From JADGRF01 sp035274465 (GTDB lineage Bacteria > Myxococcota_A > Polyangia > Polyangiales > JAFGIB01), in contig DATEOF010000468.1 of the NCBI GenBank assembly GCA_035274465.1, positions 1 through 64,000 on the forward strand: a stretch of DNA of 64,000 nucleotides, in the 5' to 3' direction. How positions within the stretch are numbered: the stretch's first letter is position 1; each line of letters opens with the position of its first letter. Positions 32,397 to 40,832 of this stretch are shown here, one piece after another. The position numbers and the translations under genes are program-made. Below the pieces are notes generated by a model, which was not told the origin of the DNA, made no database searches, and saw only the letters and a program-made list of their open reading frames with translations.

Positions 32397-33443
32397 TCAG
32401 CGCTCTCGTCGATCGATCTGCGCGATCACGCAACGATGATCTGACTCATCGGCGCAGCCCACCTGGAAGCTCACGAAACGAAGCTCATGGCTCGCCATGA
32501 TTCGGTCAAGACGCAGCCAAGGTTCTCCGCTGGGAAACGTGTAGCCGAAACCCCAGCCGGCGCTGGGGAAGCCGTCCTGGTATTCGCCGAAGTACCGAGC
32601 GAACACGGGGCTGAGCCCTGTCAGGTTGGTGTCCCCGCTCAAGATGCGCGGGAGGGTCTCCGCGTCGGCTCGGCGCGCGACTGCGGCCAGCTGGCGCTCG
32701 CGCGATGCGAAGTTTTCGCGGAACGTGTCTTCGGACGCGCCGCCGCGCCAAAAGGTTCCTGCGCGCAGCGAAGTCCGCACGCGCATGCCGGCGACCGCGT
32801 AGAGCGCCCAGCGCGGTGACTGAGGATGGAAGTTGTAGAACGCGATCCGGCCCAGCGGAGTCTCCAGCTCGTAGCGCATGGAGTGCTCCGATGGGTGGCC
32901 CGTGATCCATTGCCCCTCGCCCGAGTCGCGCGGGCCGACCAACGGATAGCGGCTGGCGAGCAAGAACTGCCCCTTGGCGTAGACCTCCGGGTAGTCCTGC
33001 TGCAGGCGTTCGACGAGCAACCTCGACGGCATGCAGACTTCCTGCATCAACACCACGTCCGCGGTATGCCGCGCGACGGCGCCCGCGATCGCTTCTTCGC
33101 CCGCGCCGCAGTTCGCCACGTTGTAGCTGAGCACGCGCAGCGGCTCGGCCCCGGCCGACGCGATCGGCCTGGGAAGCACGAAGCCCATCAGCGGGAACAT
33201 CACGATCAATGCCGCTGCCAGCTGCGTCCAGAGCAGCCGTAGCATGCCCATCCAGAGCAAGAGCGGAATGAAGAGCAGGATCGGCAGGCCGAACAGCACG
33301 CGCGGCACGTACAGCGCCACGCCGGTGAACCAGAAGTGATCACCGACGAAGCGCAACGCGAGCAGGGTGATCACCAGCCCGACGACGTAGGCGTAGCACG
33401 CGAACGCGACCGAGCTGCGTATCAGCCGGCGCCAAGTACTCAT
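32397..33443 (-). CDS. Membrane-anchored endonuclease/exonuclease/phosphatase family protein
   Basis: A 348-residue protein. Three hydrophobic segments occupy residues 10-115, and an EEP domain follows from about residue 122 (LRVLSYNVANCG). EEP motifs in order are VVLMQEVCMPS (metal-binding Glu), AFYNFHPQSP, LSGDTNLTGLSP (Asp-x-Asn) and the C-terminal ESDHRCVIAQI (Asp-His). Such membrane EEP proteins are common in bacteria (YafD-like), and their substrates, perhaps phosphodiesters of lipids or nucleic acid outside the cell, are not established. It ends before a two-part hairpin and is 67 bases downstream of the GH44 gene. Confidence 0.83.
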   Translation of the reverse strand: MSTWRRLIRSSVAFACYAYVVGLVITLLALRFVGDHFWFTGVALYVPRVLFGLPILLFIPLLLWMGMLRLLWTQLAAALIVMFPLMGFVLPRPIASAGAEPLRVLSYNVANCGAGEEAIAGAVARHTADVVLMQEVCMPSRLLVERLQQDYPEVYAKGQFLLASRYPLVGPRDSGEGQWITGHPSEHSMRYELETPLGRIAFYNFHPQSPRWALYAVAGMRVRTSLRAGTFWRGGASEDTFRENFASRERQLAAVARRADAETLPRILSGDTNLTGLSPVFARYFGEYQDGFPSAGWGFGYTFPSGEPWLRLDRIMASHELRFVSFQVGCADESDHRCVIAQIDRRER

Positions 33444-33510
33444 TGAGAATTCCGAGCGCGGTTCATGCTCGTCCCTGATCTAGCATGTGCGGCTAGCGAC
33501 GCCACGGACC

Positions 33511-35139
33511 TCAGACGTGCGGCACGACGACGCTGATGCTGTACGCTGGCAGAGCCAGCCGCCAGGTATTTTTCCCGCGCGACGTCAGGTCGCCCTTGGG
33601 TACGAGCTCCGGCGCTGTCCCCGACAACTCCCACACCCGAGCTGCAGGAAACGTGGCCGGGTGATTCACGATCAGCCCCACGGTCTTCGGCGCGCTGGCC
33701 TTGTTGATCGCGATCACCACCACTTGATCCGCAGCGCCCGCCTTCAAGCTCGCGTAGGCCGTTACGCTTCCGACATCGGTCGTCGTCGCCCGAACGGAGA
33801 CGTCCCCGAACGCTCCACCCTTGCCGTCGTAGTTTCGGAACGCACGCAGCGCCGCGTACGTGAAGCTCTCGTCGCTCGAGAGTGGCCAGATCGACGCCAT
33901 ACCGACACCTTCACGACCGAAGATGCCGAGCACGTCTGCAGTCGCGATCGCACCGCTGATGTGGTGTCCAGCGCCGTAGTTCCATTCGCTGAACGAGAGC
34001 TTCGTGCCGGGGTAGTGCGCGGCGATCTTGCTCGACATGCGATGCAGCAGATCGATCGGTCCGCCGACGAAGTCGCGTACCCAGCTGTTCTCTTCGTACG
34101 TCGGATCCCACAGCGAACGAGGCGCCTGCACGCGCGCCACCACCACGTCGGGCGCGATCGACGTCTCGCTGACGCGCGTGCCGTTCGCCTGCGCCTCTGG
34201 ATACCAGTGCAGATCCAGGTAGTCGATCACGCGCTTGCCCTTGGCGTCGTGCTCCGCGTCCTTGGCCTGCTCGAGGTACCACTCCACCAGGTCCCGACCG
34301 CGCGCGTCCGGCGCATTCTGCAGGTTCACGAAGCCGTTCCAGCCGTAGCTCACGAGGCCCAACACCTCTGCGCTAGGCCAGACGTGCTTGATCGCTTGCG
34401 CGAAGCGCTGGTTGCGGTCCCATAGCTCGGCGTACGTGACCGGCCGCGGGTGCACCTCGGCGTGCGTGGAAGCCCAGAGATCGGGCTCGTTGTCGAGCGA
34501 GAAGGCGATCCTGGCCTGCGCCGCGCGCGACTTCAGGTAGTGCACGAACTCGTCCTGGTACACCACGCCGTCGCTCGTGTCCGGCTTCGGGCCGAACGCG
34601 CCGCCTTTCTCGGCCTTGTTGCGCTTGAAGCGCGTGCTCAAGTAGTTCACGCCGCTGTTGCGCACGTCGCCGCCGCCTTGCTTGTCACCGGCCACGTAGT
34701 CGACGATCGGCACGGTCACGAGCGTGGTCGCGCCACGCGGCTGCGCCTTGTTGATCAGATCGAGCACCACCTTGGCAGGTTCGTTCGAGTCGCTGAGCAG
34801 CCCGTCGTTTTGAAACTGGTAGTCGCTGCCGGCGTTTGAGGCGTTGGTCTCCCAGTTGTACGCCGTGTAGCGGTTGCCGCCGGCGCGCACCAGACCCTGC
34901 CCGTTCTTCTCGAAGTCGGGCGCGCCGTTGGTGCCGTAGATCAGCGGCGAGATCGTGCGCACGTCGGCGTCGGTGCGCACGTCGATCGTCACGTCGACCT
35001 GGCCCGGATCGCCAGGCGCGAAGCCCTCGAGCCCGAAACCTGGCGTGGTCTTGAACGCAGGGCTGTCGGGCTTGCCGCGACTTTCGCTGCAGCTGATGGC
35101 GGCGAGCACGAGTAGCGGAGCCAGCCGGGAGAAGCTCAC
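33511..35139 (-). CDS. GH44 glycoside hydrolase lipoprotein (endoglucanase/xyloglucanase)
   Basis: A 542-residue lipoprotein with lipobox LAAISC (Cys17). The GH44 catalytic barrel covers about residues 50-420. The general acid is in FSLDNEPDLW (Glu218) and the nucleophile in KLSFSEWNYGAG (Glu385). Other family marks are SPLIYGTNGAP, RAGGNRYTAYNWE and IDYLDLHWYPE. The C-terminal 120 residues form the beta-sandwich that packs on GH44 barrels. It should cut beta-1,4-glucan or xyloglucan at the cell surface. The GTG start at 35139 overlaps the stop of the upstream gene as GTGA, so the two are translationally coupled, which is unexpected for a glucanase. Confidence 0.92.
   Translation of the reverse strand: MSFSRLAPLLVLAAISCSESRGKPDSPAFKTTPGFGLEGFAPGDPGQVDVTIDVRTDADVRTISPLIYGTNGAPDFEKNGQGLVRAGGNRYTAYNWETNASNAGSDYQFQNDGLLSDSNEPAKVVLDLINKAQPRGATTLVTVPIVDYVAGDKQGGGDVRNSGVNYLSTRFKRNKAEKGGAFGPKPDTSDGVVYQDEFVHYLKSRAAQARIAFSLDNEPDLWASTHAEVHPRPVTYAELWDRNQRFAQAIKHVWPSAEVLGLVSYGWNGFVNLQNAPDARGRDLVEWYLEQAKDAEHDAKGKRVIDYLDLHWYPEAQANGTRVSETSIAPDVVVARVQAPRSLWDPTYEENSWVRDFVGGPIDLLHRMSSKIAAHYPGTKLSFSEWNYGAGHHISGAIATADVLGIFGREGVGMASIWPLSSDESFTYAALRAFRNYDGKGGAFGDVSVRATTTDVGSVTAYASLKAGAADQVVVIAINKASAPKTVGLIVNHPATFPAARVWELSGTAPELVPKGDLTSRGKNTWRLALPAYSISVVVPHV
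35087..35108 (+). repeat. Copy 2 of a 22-bp dispersed repeat
   Basis: Identical over 22 bp to 30412-30433 and 58760-58781. Here it lies on the strand opposite to the GH44 gene, inside its signal-peptide region, so it is read in a different coding context from the other copies. Confidence 0.7.
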
Positions 35140-36797
35140 GGCAGCCCCCAGGCGCGTTGCAGGACCTTGTACTCGCTCGCGGGCAAGGCCACGAGCACGG
35201 CAGCGTTCGGCCGCAGCCACGAGGTCAGCTCGCGCAGATCGGCCTTGTCCATCGCTGTGCAGCCGGTGACGGGCGTGGTCGCGTCCTGCCAGACGTGCAG
35301 GAAGATGCAGCTGCCGTGGTCCGGCACGACCGGCGCGCGGTTGTGCTCGATCACCAGCGCCAGCTCGTACAGGTCATCGTCGCGTCGCATATGCTCCGCG
35401 CTGCGCCAGCCCGGAGCTTCGTCGAGGATCTGGTTGTAGTACTGGGAGCGCGCGTCATCGACGCAGCGCAGGGCGGCGCCGGCTTGCGTGTAGGGCAAGG
35501 CTGATCCCGGCGCTTGCGCCGCATAGCCGTAGAGCCGGCCCAGCGTGAACGCACCCGCCGGCGAGCGCCCGTCGCCCTCGCGTTTGACCGGTCCAGCGCG
35601 GCCCTCGGGCGCAGCAGCGCCGTGCAGCCCGTCGCCCCAGCCGAGGCCCGCGCGGCCGATCACCACGCGCACGGGCTTACCGACGAGGCGAAACGCTCGG
35701 CCGGGCTCGCGCTCGTAGCGGCGCAAGACCCCGCGCGTCGCGCTCCACGCGTCCGACACCACGGTCACGAGCTGCGTGCGCAGCGCGGCGATCGGTCCGC
35801 GGTCCGGCAGGCGCGCGCGCATGCGATAACGCTGCGTGACCGGCACGAACGACAGCAGATCCATCAGCTTGGTGACCGTGCCGTCGGTCCAGTTGTTGAT
35901 CACCAGCGGTTGGCCTCGGCTGCTGCGAGCATCGGCGAGGATGCCCACGTGCTCGCTCCCCGGTCGATCCGGGAACGTATCCATGAAGATCACGTCGCCG
36001 GGCCGCAGCGGATCGCGCGTCTCGATCAGGGCCTCGGCGTTGCGCTGAAAGTACGGCAGCAAGCTCTTCACGCGCCGGTGATCGATGTCGGTGTTGGGCT
36101 TCGAGACCATGGGGTACGCGCGAGGCGCCTCCCGGATATCCTCGTGCACCAGGCGTTGCAGGTCGTAACCGGCATTGCGCAGCGAGCGTACGATGACGTC
36201 GGTACACACCCCGATCTCGCGCGGAACATCGCCACCCGGATACTCGATCCGCACGTAGCGCCCGTCGTAGCGATCTGCGTTGAGCGCGGTCTTGTGCGCG
36301 CCGATCAAGATGTCGAGCGGATCCGGGATGCCGTCGCCATCTGCATCTCCAGGCGGAAGCTCGACTGCACGCTCGAGCTCGAACAGTCGATCGGGCGCGA
36401 GCAGGGGCCGCAGCTCGCTCGCGTCACCGGGACGCAGCGCGAGCGTGACCGAGCCGATGCGCAGCTCGGCCTCGCCACCGAGCGGATAGACCTTGATCGG
36501 TTGATCCGCATCGTACAGCACCAGCTGTGCGCGGGCGCGGTCGATCGCGGCGCGCATGCGCTTCGCATCCAGCTGCGCGGGAAGGGTGAGCTGCACGCGC
36601 GCGTCGAGGTCCGAGTAGATGCCGACGTCGCGCACACCCAGGCTGCGCTCGCGCGGCGCATCGACGACGGCGCGGGTCACCGGTGTGGCATCCGCGCGCG
36701 CCGGCCGCTGGGCCGGCATGGCTGCGCACGTGAGCGCCAGCGCCAGCCAAGCCGAACGCGCGCGCACACACCCACGCATGCCTGCAGCCACCACCAT
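35136..36797 (-). CDS. DUF1287 – L,D-transpeptidase (YkuD-like) fusion
   Basis: A 553-residue exported protein with a signal peptide at residues 8-35. Residues 60-150 are an unassigned strand-rich domain with IKVYPLGGE. At 151-161 DADGDGIPDPLD forms a calcium-binding-type acidic loop. Residues about 162-330 match DUF1287 (IGVCTDVIVRSLRNAGYDLQ, DIDHRRVKSLLPYF, PGDVIFMDTF, HVGILAD), a presumed NlpC/P60-like amidase with Cys198 and His283 as likely active residues. The C-terminus has the YkuD catalytic pattern HGSCIFLHVW through TGCTAM (His501, Cys513). The protein may both cut and cross-link peptidoglycan peptides. Start at ATG 36797; 36779 is an alternative. Confidence 0.83.
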   Translation of the reverse strand: MVVAAGMRGCVRARSAWLALALTCAAMPAQRPARADATPVTRAVVDAPRERSLGVRDVGIYSDLDARVQLTLPAQLDAKRMRAAIDRARAQLVLYDADQPIKVYPLGGEAELRIGSVTLALRPGDASELRPLLAPDRLFELERAVELPPGDADGDGIPDPLDILIGAHKTALNADRYDGRYVRIEYPGGDVPREIGVCTDVIVRSLRNAGYDLQRLVHEDIREAPRAYPMVSKPNTDIDHRRVKSLLPYFQRNAEALIETRDPLRPGDVIFMDTFPDRPGSEHVGILADARSSRGQPLVINNWTDGTVTKLMDLLSFVPVTQRYRMRARLPDRGPIAALRTQLVTVVSDAWSATRGVLRRYEREPGRAFRLVGKPVRVVIGRAGLGWGDGLHGAAAPEGRAGPVKREGDGRSPAGAFTLGRLYGYAAQAPGSALPYTQAGAALRCVDDARSQYYNQILDEAPGWRSAEHMRRDDDLYELALVIEHNRAPVVPDHGSCIFLHVWQDATTPVTGCTAMDKADLRELTSWLRPNAAVLVALPASEYKVLQRAWGLP

Positions 36798-36853
36798 CGC
36801 TTCCGACAGCGAGGGTGCAGCGCGCGAGTGCCGAAGGCAACCCGCGGCTCAGC

Positions 36854-37990
36854 TCACTTGCCGGGAACCTTGCCTTCCACGCCCTTCACGTAGAAGTCGA
36901 TCTTGTGCAGGAAGGCATCGTCGGCCTTCTCGCCCGCCTTGAGCAGCTCTTTGCCGGATGGATCCGAGATCGGTCCGGTCCACGGGTGAAAGCTACCGTC
37001 CGCGAGGCCCGCTTTGATCCTCTCGATCTCGGCCCTGGTTTCGGCCGGTACCTTGTCGGCGATCGAGACCAGACCGATCGCGCCTTCCTTCACGCCCCAC
37101 CACACACTCTCTTTCTTCCAGCTACCTTCGAGCGCGTCCTTGACGGCCTTCTTGTAGTACGGCGCCCAGTAGATCACCGCGGAAGCCAGGTGTGCGTTCG
37201 GGCCGAACTTGCTCATGTCCGAGTCCCAGCCGAACGCCAGCTTGCCGGCCTTCTCGGCCGTCTGCAGCACCGCGCTCGAGTCGGTGTTCTGGAACAGTAT
37301 GTCGGCGCCGCCGTTGATCAGCGACTGCGCGCCCTCGGTCTCCTTCGGCGGATCGAACCACTTGTCGACCCACACCACCTTCGTCTTCACCTTCGGGTTG
37401 CTGCGCTGCGCGCCGAGCGTGAACGAGTCGATGTTGCGGATCACTTCCGGGATCGGGATCGAGCCGATCACGCCGAGCACGTTGGTCTTCGTCATCTTGC
37501 CCGCGATCACGCCGGCCAGATATGCGCCCTCGTACGTGCGCGCATCGTAGGTCCGCATGTTCGCGGCCATCTTGTAGCCGGTGGCGTGCTCGAATTTCAC
37601 CTCGGGAGCGTCGGCTGCCACCTTGAGCATCGGCTCCATGTAGCCGAAGGTCGTGCCGAAGATCAGCGTGTTGCCCTGTCCGACCAGATCGCGCAGCACG
37701 CGCTCGGCGTCGGCGGCCTCGGGCACGTTCTCGACGAAGGTCGTCTTCACCTTGTCGCCGAACTCCGCCTCGATGGCCTTGCGCGCGCTGTCGTGCGCGA
37801 AGCTCCAACCGGCGTCACCGACCGGCCCGACGTACGCGAACGCGACCTTGAGCGGGGCGGGCTTGGCGGGTGCAGGCGCAGCGGGTGCGGGTGCGGGCTC
37901 CGCGGGTGCCGCCGGCGGCGCAGGTTTGTCGCCGCCGCAAGCGGCAAGGTAGAGCGCGAGCAGCAAGAGGGTTCTGCGAGTCGAAGCCAT
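36854..37990 (-). CDS. BMP/PnrA-like solute-binding lipoprotein
   Basis: A 378-residue lipoprotein with lipobox LAAC (Cys18), a Pro/Ala linker to about residue 48, and a periplasmic-binding fold of the basic membrane protein family. Hallmarks are KVAFAYVGPVGDAGWSFAHDSARKAIE, LIFGTTFGYMEPMLKVA, YEGAYLAGVIAGKMTKTN and GADILFQNTDSSAVLQTAE. Relatives bind nucleosides (PnrA) or similar small ligands for ABC import or for sensing. No permease or ATPase gene is nearby, so it either serves a transporter elsewhere or acts as a receptor. Confidence 0.88.
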   Translation of the reverse strand: MASTRRTLLLLALYLAACGGDKPAPPAAPAEPAPAPAAPAPAKPAPLKVAFAYVGPVGDAGWSFAHDSARKAIEAEFGDKVKTTFVENVPEAADAERVLRDLVGQGNTLIFGTTFGYMEPMLKVAADAPEVKFEHATGYKMAANMRTYDARTYEGAYLAGVIAGKMTKTNVLGVIGSIPIPEVIRNIDSFTLGAQRSNPKVKTKVVWVDKWFDPPKETEGAQSLINGGADILFQNTDSSAVLQTAEKAGKLAFGWDSDMSKFGPNAHLASAVIYWAPYYKKAVKDALEGSWKKESVWWGVKEGAIGLVSIADKVPAETRAEIERIKAGLADGSFHPWTGPISDPSGKELLKAGEKADDAFLHKIDFYVKGVEGKVPGK

Positions 37991-38558
37991 CGGTCGAGTC
38001 TGGATCGGCGATGATTTCTAGGGTGTGTCCTGACCCCTCGGATCCCGCAGTTTGCACCGATTTTCGCCAGGTCGCCGGCGAAAACGCAAGCCGGTTACCG
38101 AGAGCGGGGCGCTGCTGGTCCGTCTGCCGCGCGATACAGGCCGGCAGACTCGAGCATGTGAAATACGTGCAGGAAGGCGGCGCTGCGGCCGGCCTGGAGC
38201 AGGTGGCCGCCTGCGAACGTTTGGAGCTCTACGCACGCGCTGAACCTGCGGCACGATCGGTACGGGGCGGCCGAAGAAAGGCCCGTCGGATCTTCGTGAT
38301 GCGCCTGGTTGTAGAAGCGCTCGATCAGCGCCAAACCTTCGATGCGATCCTCGTACCCGAGGGACTCGGCGGACGAGCGCCTGCGCGTGCGTTGGGATGG
38401 AGAGAGCGCAGTGCTCGCGAAGCGCGATCGACGCCTTCAGCCAGCACGCGAGTGGCGGCACGGACCAACCGCCTCGGCATGAGCGGAGTATAGTGCATCC
38501 GCGCCGGCGCGTTGGTCCGCGCGAGGGCTTGCGAGCCTCAGCCGCGTTCGAGTGAAGC
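37991..38558. other. 568-base low-content region with possible gene remnant
   Basis: No intact gene. Just past the solute-binding gene lies GGGTGTGTCCTGACCCC (38021-38037), a sequence I associate, from memory only, with ends of RAYT/IS200-type elements. A leftward open stretch (38095 to about 38437) has high-GC third positions and protein-like content but no good start. The region may be the scar of a decayed mobile or accessory gene. Confidence 0.4.
38095..38334 (-). pseudogene. Possible truncated gene remnant
   Basis: A 79-codon frame from a TTG at 38334 (GAAGG just upstream), open back to about 38437 without ATG or GTG. It reads LALIERFYNQAHHEDPTG, SCRRFSACVELQTFAGG and RSAAFLHVFHMLESAGLYRA, with codon use like true genes here. 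I do not recognise the family. The lack of a standard start suggests loss of the 5' end; a genuine small TTG-started gene is the alternative. Confidence 0.3.
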
Positions 38559-39110
38559 TCACAGCTCGATCGCCGTGGTGATCACGAACGACGTGACGAT
38601 CGCCGAACCCGTAAACACATGGATGGTGCGCAGCACGCGCGAGAACGTGCCGTTGCGCGTCCCACCGACCACCTCCGGCACAGCGGCCAACAAACCCGCC
38701 AACGGCTGCAGCCCCATGCCGATCAGGTGCACGTAACTCAGCGCCTCGTACGCGCTGCCGTGCGTGTTGCGGCCGGGCCAGTCGAACGCCGTAAACTCGA
38801 GCGTCACCGTCGCCGTGTAGAGCACGGTCGTGATCAGCGCCATCAGGCCGTGCAAGGTGCTGAGCCCGTGACAGCCGTACTCGCCGAGCACCGGAGAGCC
38901 AGTGAAGCAGCGGCCGTCCGAGAACAGCGTTGGTTGATTCATCGCGACCATCGTGCCCAGCGAGAAGGTCACGAGCATCGACCCCGCCGTTGCGAGCTGC
39001 AACACCTTGTCAGCCTCGCGTGGACCCGGCTCTTCCTCGGCGCGGCCGAGTTTCGGAACCATGAGGCAAACTACGACCGCAGTCGCAAACAGTCCGAGGC
39101 ATCGTTTCAT
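38559..39110 (-). CDS. Hypothetical four-helix membrane protein
   Basis: A 183-residue protein with a cleavable-looking signal peptide (MKRCLG, hydrophobic to about 20, LGRAEE) and four further hydrophobic spans near residues 38-56, 84-104, 128-145 and 163-180. Histidines occur near helix ends (STLHGLMAL, SYVHLIGMG, RTIHVFTG), an arrangement seen in b-type haem proteins, but I cannot show haem binding. A Cys pair (CFTGSPVLGEYGC) lies in an outer loop. The ATG at 39110 has GGGGG upstream. It is the last gene of a leftward group after the MFS gene, 115 bases apart. Function unknown. Confidence 0.68.
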   Translation of the reverse strand: MKRCLGLFATAVVVCLMVPKLGRAEEEPGPREADKVLQLATAGSMLVTFSLGTMVAMNQPTLFSDGRCFTGSPVLGEYGCHGLSTLHGLMALITTVLYTATVTLEFTAFDWPGRNTHGSAYEALSYVHLIGMGLQPLAGLLAAVPEVVGGTRNGTFSRVLRTIHVFTGSAIVTSFVITTAIEL

Positions 39111-39225
39111 GACAACCCCCCTGTCGCGCGCCAAACCGCGCAGGAGCAACGCGCAGCACCTTTCGTGCCAGTGCGCGCTTGCGGCATGTCGATGAACGTC
39201 TGTGGGGTCGGCGCGGCCTCGCCGC

Positions 39226-40710
39226 TCAGATCGGTGCCGGCTCGACGCTGCCGGCAGCGGCATCGCCCGCCACGCCGGGCGCGGCAGCATTTGCCGGGCG
39301 ACGGCGCTCCGCGAGCGCGCGCTGGATCTCGGCGTGACGCTGCTTGTCGATCCGGTAGCGCGCGTAGAAGATGATGGCGATGAACGCGGGGATGGCCGCG
39401 AGCGGGCCCTGGACGAAGCCGAGCTGCGCTAGCACGTCCTCCGGCACCGTGCCGGGAGCGGCCTTGACCGGGAACTTGATGATGTCGATCGCGGCGCCCG
39501 CGAGCACGTGCCCGAGGCCGGTGCTGAGCTTCGAGAAGAAGGTGCGCGCGGCGTAGAACACGCCTTCTTGTCGCCGCCCGGTGTTCAGCTCGTGCTCGTC
39601 GGCCACGTCGGCCAGCGCGGACAGCACGCTGATCGTGAGCGTGGCGAACCCTGTGTAGTACAGGAACGTGAACATCATCAGCAGCGGCACCAGCCCCTTG
39701 GCGCCGGGTCCAGGGAAGATGCCCAGCAAGCGCAAGGTGATCGGCGTCGCGACTGCGAGTGTCGCGAGCAGGAGCGCGCCGATGATGGTGAGGCGTTTGT
39801 CGAAGCGCCGGTGCAGGCGCACGGTCATGATGAATGCCAAGATGAACGCGGGCAGCGTGATCAGCGGAAAGATCTTGAGCGTCTTGGCGGGCAGTTGCCA
39901 AAAGAACAGGCTGACGTGGGACTGCAACGTCTCGAGCGTGCCGAAGGTCGCGCTCAGCGAGAACAAGCCGAGCAGCAGGTTGCGATAGTTGTGATTGGAC
40001 AGGCAGTCGCCGATCTCGCGCGCCAGCTGCAAGAGCGAGAGGCGCGGGACGTCCGTAGAAGGCGCCTTGAGGCGGGGGATCTGGTCGCGCGTGAAGTGCG
40101 CGGATGCGAAGATCGCGACTGCCGACATCAACGAGACCATGGCCGCGATGCCGACGTAGTTCTCGCGCGCCATCGTCTTGCCGGGGTGGTGGTCGAGCCA
40201 GCTCCAGCCGAACATGGCCGCGCCGGCGCCGCCGACCACGCCGAACAGCAACGTGTAGCTCATGATGATCGAGCGCTCGTGGTAGTCGTTCGAGAGCTCC
40301 GCGCCGAGCGCCAGGTGCGGCACCTGGTAGATCGTCAACGCCTGGCGATGCAGCGTGGCGAACGCCGTGAACCAGAGGAAGAGCGGGACGCCCGTCAGGC
40401 CGCTCGGCGGCGCGTAGAGCAGGTAGAAGCTGATCGCGAGCGGGATCGGCGCGGCGTACAGGAACGGATGGCGCCGGCCGAGCTTGGAGCGCCAGCGATC
40501 CGACAGCGATCCGACCAGCGGTTCGGAGATGCCATCGAGGATGAGCGAGATCGTGACCGCCAGACCCGCGAGCGTGCCGGAGAGCCCGAGCACCTGGTTG
40601 TAGAACAAGAAATTCCACGCGTTGAACGCGGTGACGATCGCGCCGTCGCTGACTGCGCCCACGCCAAAACCCAGCTTCGTGCCCATGCGAAGTCGCTCGG
40701 AGCTACTCAT
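39226..40710 (-). CDS. MFS transporter, GPH/MelB-like (MFS_2)
   Basis: A 494-residue twelve-helix secondary transporter. The N-terminal half has FGVGAVSDGAIVTAFNAWNFLFYNQVLG and the diagnostic loop SLILDGISEPLVGSLSDRWRSKLGRRHPF, which in MelB-type porters couples cation and sugar binding. It is probably a sugar or glycoside:cation symporter. A second-half loop, DEHELNTGRRQEGVFYAARTFFSKL, is also standard. The C-terminal 45 residues are cytoplasmic and charged. Lying close to secreted hydrolases, it might import their products, but no operon ties them. Confidence 0.87.
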   Translation of the reverse strand: MSSSERLRMGTKLGFGVGAVSDGAIVTAFNAWNFLFYNQVLGLSGTLAGLAVTISLILDGISEPLVGSLSDRWRSKLGRRHPFLYAAPIPLAISFYLLYAPPSGLTGVPLFLWFTAFATLHRQALTIYQVPHLALGAELSNDYHERSIIMSYTLLFGVVGGAGAAMFGWSWLDHHPGKTMARENYVGIAAMVSLMSAVAIFASAHFTRDQIPRLKAPSTDVPRLSLLQLAREIGDCLSNHNYRNLLLGLFSLSATFGTLETLQSHVSLFFWQLPAKTLKIFPLITLPAFILAFIMTVRLHRRFDKRLTIIGALLLATLAVATPITLRLLGIFPGPGAKGLVPLLMMFTFLYYTGFATLTISVLSALADVADEHELNTGRRQEGVFYAARTFFSKLSTGLGHVLAGAAIDIIKFPVKAAPGTVPEDVLAQLGFVQGPLAAIPAFIAIIFYARYRIDKQRHAEIQRALAERRRPANAAAPGVAGDAAAGSVEPAPI

Positions 40711-40748
40711 GCGTCAACCTCTCCCGCTGATCGAGTTGCGCCAGAGTC

Positions 40749-40768
40749 AGCCCGAGCCGGGCTTTTTT
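40749..40768 (+). terminator. Canonical intrinsic terminator, plus-strand sense
   Basis: Stem AGCCCG/CGGGCT (40749-40754, 40758-40763, loop AGC) is followed directly by a run of T. It has the classical form only for rightward transcription, yet both flanking genes are leftward. It may stop antisense RNA or mark the end of an unannotated transcript. Confidence 0.6.
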
Positions 40769-40832
40769 CAAGCCTAGGATGTGGGTCCCAAGCCGCGGAC
40801 GATGCAGCCTGAGCTGAAGCTCGCCTGACGAA

